NCBI GenBank assembly: GCA_903872555.1 | Contig: CAIQLE010000181.1 | Span: forward strand, 1 to 5,206 | DNA: 5,206 bases | Direction of reading: 5' to 3' | Origin: an uncultured bacterium | Lineage (GTDB): Bacteria > Pseudomonadota > Gammaproteobacteria > Burkholderiales > Burkholderiaceae_D | In this document: one piece after another, positions 1-5,206 of the stretch | Position numbering within the stretch: the stretch's first letter is position 1 | How the letters are laid out: every line of letters begins with the position of its first letter | Notes under the pieces: generated by a model | What the model was told of the DNA's origin: nothing | The model's input: the letters and a program-made list of their open reading frames with translations, nothing else | The model's database searches: none | Made by a program: the position numbers and the translations under genes

Positions 1-821
1 TCATCCTGTCCGAAATGCGTGACAAGGGGCTGGATTTTGATGTGGTACTGAAAGAGGCGCAGCGACTCGGCTATGCCGAAGCGGACCCGACTTTCGATAT
101 CGAAGGTGTCGATGCGGCACACAAAGCCACCATCATGTCGGCCATTGCCTTTGGCATTCCTGTGCAGTTTGATAAAGCCTACGTTGAAGGTATTACGAAT
201 TTGTCTGCAACAGATATACGCTATGCAGAGCAACTGGGCTACCGCATCAAATTGCTGGGCATAGCACGGCGTGTTGAGAGTGGCATTGAATTACGTGTGC
301 ATCCCACGCTGATTCCTTCAGGTCGCCTGATCGCCAATGTGGAGGGGGCCATGAATGCCGTGCTAGTACAGGGCGACGCTGTGGGTGCCACTCTGTATTA
401 CGGCAAAGGTGCAGGCTCCGAACCGACTGCCTCGGCTGTGATTGCCGATCTGGTCGATATTGCCCGTCTGGCGAGCGCTGATCCCGACCATCGGGTTCCC
501 TATCTGGCCTTCCAGCACAACCAGATGTCAGATACGCCGATACTGCCCATGTCGGAAGTGACAACCAGCTATTACCTGCGTATACAAGTGGCAGACAAAC
601 TGGGCGTGCTGGCGAATGTCACGCGCATACTGGCTGACGCATCCATTTCCGTCGATGCCATGCTGCAGAAAGAAGTCGGCGAAGGTGAAACCCAGACCGA
701 CATTATTATTCTTACGCATGAGACCAAAGAAAAAAATGTTAATGCAGCGATAGCAGCGATCGAGGCCTTGTCGACCGTGGCCGGCAAGGTCACTCGTATC
801 AGGCTTGAACAGCTCAGCTGA
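1..821 (+). CDS. hom: Homoserine dehydrogenase, C-terminal part (5' end outside window)
   Basis: This cytoplasmic enzyme reduces aspartate semialdehyde to homoserine with NAD(P)H, the branch point to threonine and methionine. The reading frame is already open at base 3, so the gene continues leftward and the NAD(P)-binding Rossmann domain is missing. Numbering from the Met at base 15, residues 15-37 match the homoserine dehydrogenase signature (A-x3-G-Y-A..DP..D-I-E-G-x-D-x3-K). By family knowledge E22, D33 and K37 are the substrate and catalytic residues. The GKGAGSEPTASAV stretch at 130-142 is also typical. Residues about 185-258 form an ACT domain, which in this family gives threonine feedback inhibition. 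The protein ends with TGA at 819-821. It faces the type III cluster with 24 bp between stops and is not part of that operon. Identity is near certain; aspartokinase fusion cannot be excluded from this fragment but is unlikely, since bifunctional ThrA-type enzymes lack a C-terminal ACT domain. Confidence 0.98.
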   Translation, partial: ILSEMRDKGLDFDVVLKEAQRLGYAEADPTFDIEGVDAAHKATIMSAIAFGIPVQFDKAYVEGITNLSATDIRYAEQLGYRIKLLGIARRVESGIELRVHPTLIPSGRLIANVEGAMNAVLVQGDAVGATLYYGKGAGSEPTASAVIADLVDIARLASADPDHRVPYLAFQHNQMSDTPILPMSEVTTSYYLRIQVADKLGVLANVTRILADASISVDAMLQKEVGEGETQTDIIILTHETKEKNVNAAIAAIEALSTVAGKVTRIRLEQLS

Positions 822-842
822 GTGCAGACTCAGCTATTGCTG
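810..842. terminator. Hairpin at the hom / sctF convergent junction, possible bidirectional terminator
   Basis: AGCTGAGT at 816-823 and ACTCAGCT at 828-835 form a perfect 8-bp stem with a 4-base GCAG loop. CAGC at 810-813 and GCTG at 839-842 can extend it across a small internal loop. The stem contains the hom stop codon and sits between two convergent genes, which is the place for a shared terminator. There is no clear T-run on either side, so it is not a textbook intrinsic terminator. It could act as an mRNA 3'-end stabiliser instead. Confidence 0.4.
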
Positions 843-845
843 GCT

Positions 846-1091
846 TCAACCTATTTTCTGAGCGCCTGATTTAAGCGAATCACCCAGCTCTTTGATGACC
901 GATCCGAAAACGGCAGAGGTGGTCGTGTATTTCGCCATCAGCATCTGGACCTGCAGCAACTGCTCCATCGTCATCGTACCGCCATCAGGAATCGCGCCCA
1001 GTTGCTGTCGCAATTCCGTTTCGACGGCGCTCATTTTGGGAGAGATCGCGTCGTATACCGTTTGAATGCCTGTATTTGCCAGATCAGCCAT
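846..1091 (-). CDS. sctF: Type III secretion needle subunit (SctF/YscF family)
   Basis: This 81-residue protein has the size and layout of an injectisome needle subunit, which is exported and polymerises into the extracellular hollow needle. It has no cysteine and no signal peptide. An N-terminal helical half (about 5-32) is followed by a short turn rich in Gly and Pro (G32 to G38, IPDGG), then a C-terminal helix (about 41-80) with the K-Y-(T/S) stretch and the V-I-K-x-L motif typical of needle C-termini. It is the last gene of the sctD-sctE-sctF cluster, 14 bp after the sctE-like gene. The start is supported by a strong AGGAGA ribosome site 5 bases upstream. The strong site fits the need for many needle copies. 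The inner-rod protein SctI is the main alternative, as both are small helical hairpins; the gene order favours the needle. Confidence 0.85.
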   Translation of the reverse strand: MADLANTGIQTVYDAISPKMSAVETELRQQLGAIPDGGTMTMEQLLQVQMLMAKYTTTSAVFGSVIKELGDSLKSGAQKIG

Positions 1092-1096
1092 GGCTT

Positions 1097-1102
1097 TCTC
1101 CT
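1097..1102 (-). promoter_or_regulatory. Strong ribosome binding site of sctF
   Basis: Read on the minus strand, AGGAGA lies 5 bases before the sctF ATG, preceded by a run of A. It is the best Shine-Dalgarno sequence among the starts visible here and fixes the sctF start. It lies in the short gap between the sctE-like stop (TAA) and sctF. Confidence 0.8.
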
Positions 1103-1105
1103 TTT

Positions 1106-1342
1106 TTAACGACTAAGCTTATTTTTTGCTTCAAATAACTGCATCGTCAGCAGCCCAGCCTGTATTGCTTGCCGTGCTGCCTCTATCGCCTTGAAAGTCT
1201 TTCGGTGGTGCATGTTCTGCTCGTCCCGTGACAGTCGCTCATCAAGTTCATGTAGATGAGTAACAATCGCCTGCTTAAGTTCACCTTCTTGATCCTGAGC
1301 CAGAAAATCTTCCAGTGCTGCCACCATCTCATTCGAAATCAT
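1106..1342 (-). CDS. sctE: Small type III secretion chaperone, SctE-like (YscE/SsaE/EscE/CdsE type)
   Basis: The protein has 78 residues from ATG at 1342, or 79 from the GTG at 1345. It is predicted all helical and highly charged, with L-E-D-F-L near the N-terminus, a middle L-K-Q...L-x-E-L-D-E-R-L helix and a C-terminal K-A-I-E-A-A-R-Q-A-I helix. This agrees in size and pattern with YscE/SsaE-type proteins, which bind the needle subunit in the cytoplasm with a partner (YscG type) and stop early polymerisation. Position is the strongest argument: it lies between sctD and sctF, as yscE and cdsE do. The GTG directly follows the sctD TGA. The AGGTGA made by the end of sctD is too close to serve that GTG but well placed for the ATG, so I chose the ATG. 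No YscG-like partner is seen. Sequence similarity in this family is low, so the assignment is probable, not certain. Confidence 0.65.
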   Translation of the reverse strand: MISNEMVAALEDFLAQDQEGELKQAIVTHLHELDERLSRDEQNMHHRKTFKAIEAARQAIQAGLLTMQLFEAKNKLSR

Positions 1343-1345
1343 CAC

Positions 1346-1352
1346 TCACCTC
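1346..1352 (-). promoter_or_regulatory. Ribosome binding site of the sctE-like gene inside the sctD end
   Basis: On the minus strand GAGGTGA ends in the sctD stop codon and is followed by GTG then ATG. The GAGG core is 6 bases from the ATG at 1342, a usual spacing, and touches the GTG too closely. This implies translational coupling of sctD and the sctE-like gene and favours the ATG start. Confidence 0.55.
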
Positions 1353-2710
1353 GGTATCTTGAAACGTTCATTACCATCGAATACAACTTCGTTATCACGA
1401 ATGCTCATCAGCGTATGCCCGTTCACCTCGCCGCCACGACTCACATGCTGACCATTCTCAGTCACCACAAAGGGAATGGGACCGCCTACGATCATTTGTA
1501 CGTTCACCGGTGGTTTACTCTGAGCAGTTAAGAGGGTTGCTCGTATAGGAAGCAAGTGACCAAATTCCTCATTGAATTGAAAAAATAATTTTTCCCATGA
1601 GCGCAATTCATCAGGATTCAGACTGCCCTTAAGAATGAATTCAGGCTGACGATCAATGATCTGCAGTTTTTTCGTAAGACTGGCTTCACTGATTTTTTGC
1701 TGCAGGACTGCAGGCAAATCTTCAGGCAGGCTGACAATTGCATCGACCTGCCTGACGCCGGGTACGCCGTTATGCAAGGCATCTACTACAGCCTCTTTCA
1801 CACTATTCGATGCAACCGCACCTTGTATGGTCACCGTTCCACTCTTGACCTCGCCCAGTTTCAGTACCGCACGTCCCGGATCCAGTTGCTGAGCCAATAT
1901 TTTTTTGGCCTGTGCTTTCATTTCAGATTCGACATAAATCTGAATCGCCGGACTCGAGATGATTTTGTTTAAAGAACGCAGCAAGCGTTCCTGAGTCACC
2001 TGATCATTCACATAGGCAGTCACTTCTATCATGCCGTTCGGGAGGGTTTTTACAATTGCAGTCTGATTAGGTGCGATCTCAGCGAGAAGATTTCTGACAT
2101 CACGCTCTATCTTCTGTTTACCAACAGCTTCAGTTTGTGCCATCACGGGCCTGATTGTCTTCTCTTGCTGCACTAGCCAGGCTGCGCCCACGATGCCAGC
2201 CATCGCGATCAGAGCCAGCAAGGCCGATGCTGCAATCAGCACCCTTTTTCCGCGCTGTCGCTGATCAGAATTTTCATCGCCTGTTTCGGTAGCAGAAGCG
2301 TGGGTGCTCTCATGATCTAATGTTGCACCTGCATGAGGAGCCGGGGCTGCAAGTGGAGCGACTGCCTCAGGATCAGGCCAGGGGGCATCAACCGCGTCAA
2401 CCGAAATCCAGACACCACCTAGCTCAAAAGGCATGCCTAGTGTCAGGGGCAGGGTGTCAGTCAGCGTATTGCCCTGCGCATCACAGACTGTGCCATCGAG
2501 CGGCATCACCGAAGGAGTGTCGCCATCGAAACTTAGCTTCGCATGGCAGGCCTCCATCCGTGGCCCGGCAAGTATGACCGAGCATTCATCATCAGATCCC
2601 AGCAAATAATCACCGGGTGCCAGCGCCAGCCGGCTGCCCGCCTGGGGCCCGTACAGTACCCGAAGCTCTACCTGGGGCACCATGGATTCAAGGTTAGGTT
2701 CAATTTTCAC
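1346..2710 (-). CDS. sctD: Type III secretion inner-membrane ring protein (SctD/YscD family)
   Basis: This 454-residue single-span membrane protein builds the outer of the two inner-membrane rings of the injectisome. Residues about 14-105 form a cytoplasmic FHA-like domain. A hydrophilic linker rich in Ala, Pro and acidic residues runs over 107-155. One hydrophobic segment (about 156-180, after basic RQRGKR) spans the membrane. The periplasmic part (181-454) has alternating helix and strand blocks like the BON/ring-building domains of YscD and PrgH, with a Gly-rich C-terminal module (402-454). FHA phosphothreonine residues are largely lost: LGS replaces the usual GR, and only H56 of the S-x-x-H pair remains. 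This is usual for SctD. The start is GTG at 2710; an ATG nine codons later lacks a better ribosome site. The protein is a little longer than YscD or EscD (about 400-420), due mainly to the linker. It leads the sctD-E-F cluster and diverges from the STAS gene. Confidence 0.9.
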   Translation of the reverse strand: MKIEPNLESMVPQVELRVLYGPQAGSRLALAPGDYLLGSDDECSVILAGPRMEACHAKLSFDGDTPSVMPLDGTVCDAQGNTLTDTLPLTLGMPFELGGVWISVDAVDAPWPDPEAVAPLAAPAPHAGATLDHESTHASATETGDENSDQRQRGKRVLIAASALLALIAMAGIVGAAWLVQQEKTIRPVMAQTEAVGKQKIERDVRNLLAEIAPNQTAIVKTLPNGMIEVTAYVNDQVTQERLLRSLNKIISSPAIQIYVESEMKAQAKKILAQQLDPGRAVLKLGEVKSGTVTIQGAVASNSVKEAVVDALHNGVPGVRQVDAIVSLPEDLPAVLQQKISEASLTKKLQIIDRQPEFILKGSLNPDELRSWEKLFFQFNEEFGHLLPIRATLLTAQSKPPVNVQMIVGGPIPFVVTENGQHVSRGGEVNGHTLMSIRDNEVVFDGNERFKIPR

Positions 2711-2721
2711 GGCTTGTCTCG

Positions 2722-2750
2722 GTGAACTTTCTTGTCAGAGCGGATACAAT
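2722..2750 (+). promoter_or_regulatory. Candidate promoter of the STAS gene
   Basis: TACAAT at 2745-2750 matches the sigma-70 -10 box at five of six positions. GTGAAC at 2722-2727, 17 bases upstream, is a poor -35 (three of six). Transcription would start near 2757 and give a leader of about 23 bases. The region lies between the divergent sctD and STAS genes. No convincing promoter for sctD on the other strand was found. I saw no PIP-box (TTCGC repeats) or hrp-box. Confidence 0.3.
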
Positions 2751-2779
2751 CGAGGCGTCATGTTCATTTTTATCACCTT

Positions 2780-3145
2780 ATGTCCATACAAATAGAAAAC
2801 CGCGGCCCCATAGTCATCGTTCGTCCCACGGGCAATGTCAGCAAACCAGTGACTGAAGAACTGGCTGAGTTGCTCGAAAATGCCATGGACGAAGGTGTAA
2901 ACCTGATGGTCTTTGATTTCAGTGAAATGACCCAGATCAGCAGTGATGGTCTGCGCGTTGTACTTAACGCTGTCAGGCGTCTGCATAATCAACAAGGACA
3001 AGCTGCTTTTGCTGCTGTTGATGTGCAGGTCAGGGCCTTGTTTGAGGCAGGCGGTTTCTTTCAATTGCTTGAAGCCTTTGATGATGTCGAGCAGGCCATC
3101 GCTTCCTTTGATGGTGACCGGCGTCCAGCGCCGATAAAGACTTGA
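2780..3145 (+). CDS. Single-domain STAS protein, anti-sigma factor antagonist type
   Basis: This 121-residue cytoplasmic protein is a single STAS domain of the SpoIIAA/RsbV type. Known members bind an anti-sigma kinase when unphosphorylated and free its sigma factor. An N-terminal strand pair (I3-V14, then PTGNV) is followed by the helix E26-A35, the strand L42-F47 and the conserved loop I53-S54-S55-D56-G57-L58, which normally carries the phosphorylatable Ser; S55 is the likely site by alignment with RsbV. The C-terminal half keeps V-R-A-L-F-x-x-G-G-F-F and the D-x-x-E-Q-A-I helix. I chose the ATG at 2780 because the STAS fold begins there; a TTG at 2732 would add 16 unlike residues. No clear Shine-Dalgarno is present, so translation may be weak or nearly leaderless. 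It lies between sctD and sctV but on the other strand, ending 20 bp from the sctV stop. A role in control of secretion is inferred, as for BtrV of Bordetella. A target other than a sigma factor is possible. Confidence 0.9.
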   Translation: MSIQIENRGPIVIVRPTGNVSKPVTEELAELLENAMDEGVNLMVFDFSEMTQISSDGLRVVLNAVRRLHNQQGQAAFAAVDVQVRALFEAGGFFQLLEAFDDVEQAIASFDGDRRPAPIKT

Positions 3146-3165
3146 TACAGAGCTTAACGGTCGCC

Positions 3166-5206
3166 TCATAGCTCCACCCTTGCCAGTGGCTGTATATTGA
3201 TTTCCGGAGTCAACTCCTGATACGAAAGCACAGCCAGTTCATATAAATCCTGCTCAATCATCTTGCGCATATAGCGCCGTATGTCCATTGAAGTCAGAAG
3301 TACTGGTTTTTGCATAGAACGGCTCAAATCACCGACTGTGGACTTGATATTGTCCAGCAGCTTGCGTGAAATACCCGGATCAAGTGCGAGATACGAGCCT
3401 CCCGAGGTCTGCCGCACAGCGCCTCTGACGGTATCTTCAACAGAAGGCGACAGCAGGTAGGCTGGCAGGACATTTTGTCCTGCAGAGTGCCTGTGACTGA
3501 TATGCCGTTTCAGCGCAACGCGTACATACTCGGTCAGCATCACCGAGTCTTTCTCTTTCTGTCCCCACTCTATCAGTGCTTCCATAACGGAGCGCAAATT
3601 TCGTATCGAGACGCCTTCACCTACCAGCCTTTGTAATATCTCGGCAATTTTATTAATCGGCATCACACGCTGTACTTCTTTGCCCAGTTCTGGAAAGCGA
3701 GTTTCCATATCCGTCAGCAGAGCCCGGGTTTCCTGAATGCCGACAAATTCAGAGGCATATTTTTTAAGTACCAGAGCAATGTGATACGACAGCTGTTGAG
3801 TCGGCTCTAAATAAGGAATGCCAGCATTGCCGAGCGCAGCTTTTAGCTCAGCCGGTGTCCACAGGGTAGTGATATTCGGAAGAAAATTTTTATCTGTCTC
3901 AAAAGGTATAGACAAGGCAGTCAGATTTTCAGGTGCCTCGCGTACCAAAACATGATGAGGCCGCATTCTTCCTTGAGAAACCGGGATCTCGGATACGAGG
4001 ATGGCGTAATTTTCCGCAGGAAGATGATCATTAAAACGCAAATTAATGCCAGGAAAAATAATGCCCAGATCTTCAAACAATGCACGTCTGACTTTGACTA
4101 ATTCATCATTAAGAACCTTCGATGAAAAGGCATTTTCAAGCTCAGACTGCACATCAACCAATAAGGGAATGGTAGGTCCAAAACTATCTGCATCCGCATT
4201 CTCTGGCTTAGTCGTTTTAGTGTCACCGCTAACGGCAGATACCGTTGTCACCTTACCGGTCTTCGGATCAACAACCTTACGTTCACCACGGAAAAACGTG
4301 AAGCCTATAACTCCTACAGCGACAGATAAAACAAGAAACGTTAATGTCGGCATACCAGGAATAGCAGCAAAGCCCAGCATGACCACAGAGCCGATCATGA
4401 ATGCACGTGGTTGAGCAAGCAGTTGTGCACCAATATCACTACCCACATTTGAAGCACCGCCATCGCTGCTGGTAACGCGAGTCACAATCATGCCGGCGCA
4501 AATAGAAACGAACAATGCCGGTATCTGCGAAATTAGGCCATCACCGATCGTCAGTATGGAATAGATCTTTACTGAATCAGCTGCCGTAAGACCACGCTGA
4601 AGCACACCAATTAACACACCACCCAGCAGATTCACTGCAACGATGATCAGCCCAGCAATCGCATCGCCCTTCACAAATTTCATAGCGCCATCCATAGCGC
4701 CATACAACTGACTTTCTTTCTCAACAACGCCTCGGCGGCGTCGTGCCTCATCCATTTCTATGGTGCCTGCACGAAGATCGCCGTCAATCGACATTTGTTT
4801 ACCGGGCATCGCATCCAGAGAAAAACGAGCGGCAACTTCAGCAACACGTTCAGAACCCTTGGTAATCACCACAAACTGAACAATAGTAAGAATCAGGAAA
4901 ACAACCAGACCAACCACTAAATTACCGCCCACCACGAAATTACCAAAGGTGTAAATAATATGTCCTGCATCGCCATTCAAAAGAATTAGGCGTGTTGTAG
5001 CAATGCCGATCGCCAGTCGGAAAAGGGTGGTTATCAAAAGTACGGATGGAAAAGATGAAAATGCCAGTGGATTCGGAAGATACATGGCCACCATAAGCAG
5101 AATGGCAGACAGACACATATTGGTTGCGATCAAAGCATCGACCAGCCACGTAGGTAGTGGCAGTATCATCATGAAAATAATACAGACGATCAGCGTGGCC
5201 AGTACA
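3166..5206 (-). CDS. sctV: Type III secretion export gate protein SctV (YscV/LcrD, FHIPEP family), N-terminal end outside window
   Basis: SctV forms a nonamer in the inner membrane whose cytoplasmic ring receives chaperone-substrate complexes and couples export to the proton motive force. A Met pair lies at 5167-5172, but the frame stays open to the window edge and reads V-L-A-T-L-I-V-C-I-I-F before it. This matches the first membrane helix of LcrD, so the true start is outside; about 15-25 residues are probably missing. Numbering from the Met at 5172, about 1-295 hold the hydrophobic helices and the FHIPEP signature (R109-V-A-E-V-A-A-R-F, then L-D-A-M-P-G-K-Q near 119-126). Residues 296-335 are a hydrophilic linker, and 336-668 are the cytoplasmic domain, with the conserved I-R-N-L-R..E-A-L-x-E-W and L-L-T-S-x-D-I-R-R-Y stretches. 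The end, P-E-I-N-I-Q-P-L, is typical. FlhA is the flagellar relative; the sctD-E-F neighbours and YscV-like sequence argue for the injectisome form. Confidence 0.97.
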   Translation of the reverse strand, partial: VLATLIVCIIFMMILPLPTWLVDALIATNMCLSAILLMVAMYLPNPLAFSSFPSVLLITTLFRLAIGIATTRLILLNGDAGHIIYTFGNFVVGGNLVVGLVVFLILTIVQFVVITKGSERVAEVAARFSLDAMPGKQMSIDGDLRAGTIEMDEARRRRGVVEKESQLYGAMDGAMKFVKGDAIAGLIIVAVNLLGGVLIGVLQRGLTAADSVKIYSILTIGDGLISQIPALFVSICAGMIVTRVTSSDGGASNVGSDIGAQLLAQPRAFMIGSVVMLGFAAIPGMPTLTFLVLSVAVGVIGFTFFRGERKVVDPKTGKVTTVSAVSGDTKTTKPENADADSFGPTIPLLVDVQSELENAFSSKVLNDELVKVRRALFEDLGIIFPGINLRFNDHLPAENYAILVSEIPVSQGRMRPHHVLVREAPENLTALSIPFETDKNFLPNITTLWTPAELKAALGNAGIPYLEPTQQLSYHIALVLKKYASEFVGIQETRALLTDMETRFPELGKEVQRVMPINKIAEILQRLVGEGVSIRNLRSVMEALIEWGQKEKDSVMLTEYVRVALKRHISHRHSAGQNVLPAYLLSPSVEDTVRGAVRQTSGGSYLALDPGISRKLLDNIKSTVGDLSRSMQKPVLLTSMDIRRYMRKMIEQDLYELAVLSYQELTPEINIQPLARVEL

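Noticed and set aside
247..793. Minus-strand ORFs opposite hom
   Set aside because: Antisense to a conserved enzyme, low-complexity Arg/Ser/Pro-rich translations, no family match.
1256..1972. Plus-strand ORFs opposite sctD and the sctE-like gene
   Set aside because: Shadow frames of genes whose products fit type III families; the translations look random.
2732..2751. Resemblance to the E. coli lac operator (TTGT..GAGCGGATA.CAAT)
   Set aside because: The spacing differs by insertion and deletion, no lac genes or LacI-type gene are nearby, and the likeness is probably chance.
2732..2779. Earlier TTG start for the STAS gene, adding 16 residues
   Set aside because: The added residues are basic and unlike STAS N-termini, and they would cover the candidate promoter; the ATG at 2780 begins exactly at the fold.
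3146..3174. Terminator between the convergent STAS and sctV genes
   Set aside because: Only a 5-bp GAGCT/AGCTC pairing with a 15-base loop and no T-run; too weak to call.
4046..4414. Plus-strand ORF of 122 codons opposite sctV
   Set aside because: It lies wholly antisense to the strongly conserved sctV coding sequence, with no recognisable product and no ribosome site that stands out.
5167..5172. Met pair as the true sctV start
   Set aside because: The frame remains open to the window edge and the upstream residues match the first membrane helix of YscV/LcrD, so the start is further upstream.

Overview
The window carries one edge of a chromosomal type III secretion (injectisome) locus next to a housekeeping amino-acid gene. 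The organism looks proteobacterial, most likely a betaproteobacterium or a close gammaproteobacterium. This rests on the form of the homoserine dehydrogenase, in which a catalytic domain is followed by a C-terminal ACT domain, and on intermediate base composition. I cannot name the species.

Layout, left to right. Bases 1-821 (+) hold the 3' part of hom, homoserine dehydrogenase; its start lies outside the window. A perfect 8-bp inverted repeat covers its stop codon. Only 24 bp later, facing it, lies the 3' end of a tight minus-strand cluster. Read in the direction of transcription, this is sctD (inner-membrane ring protein, 1346-2710), a small sctE-like chaperone gene (1106-1342) and sctF (needle subunit, 846-1091). 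The order D-E-F matches yscD-yscE-yscF of Yersinia and cdsD-cdsE-cdsF of Chlamydia. A single-domain STAS protein (anti-sigma factor antagonist type) is encoded divergently from sctD on the plus strand at 2780-3145. From 3166 to the right edge, on the minus strand, runs sctV, the large export-gate protein; its N-terminal start is cut off by the window edge.

How the genes fit together. SctD forms part of the inner-membrane ring. SctV forms the nonameric export gate inside that ring. SctF polymerises into the extracellular needle, and the SctE-like protein probably helps keep SctF soluble before export. The STAS protein is not a structural part. Its position suggests a partner-switching regulator, in the way BtrV acts on the Bordetella type III system, but no cognate anti-sigma kinase or phosphatase is visible here.

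The core machinery is well known. The less ordinary points are the STAS gene embedded in opposite orientation between sctV and sctD, the possibility that a long sctV-to-sctF transcript is antisense to it, an antisense ORF that overlaps the sctV stop as ATGA, and the direct abutment of the secretion cluster on hom where thrC might be expected. No tRNA, insertion sequence, integrase or CRISPR array is seen, and no stretch over 300 bases lacks a gene.
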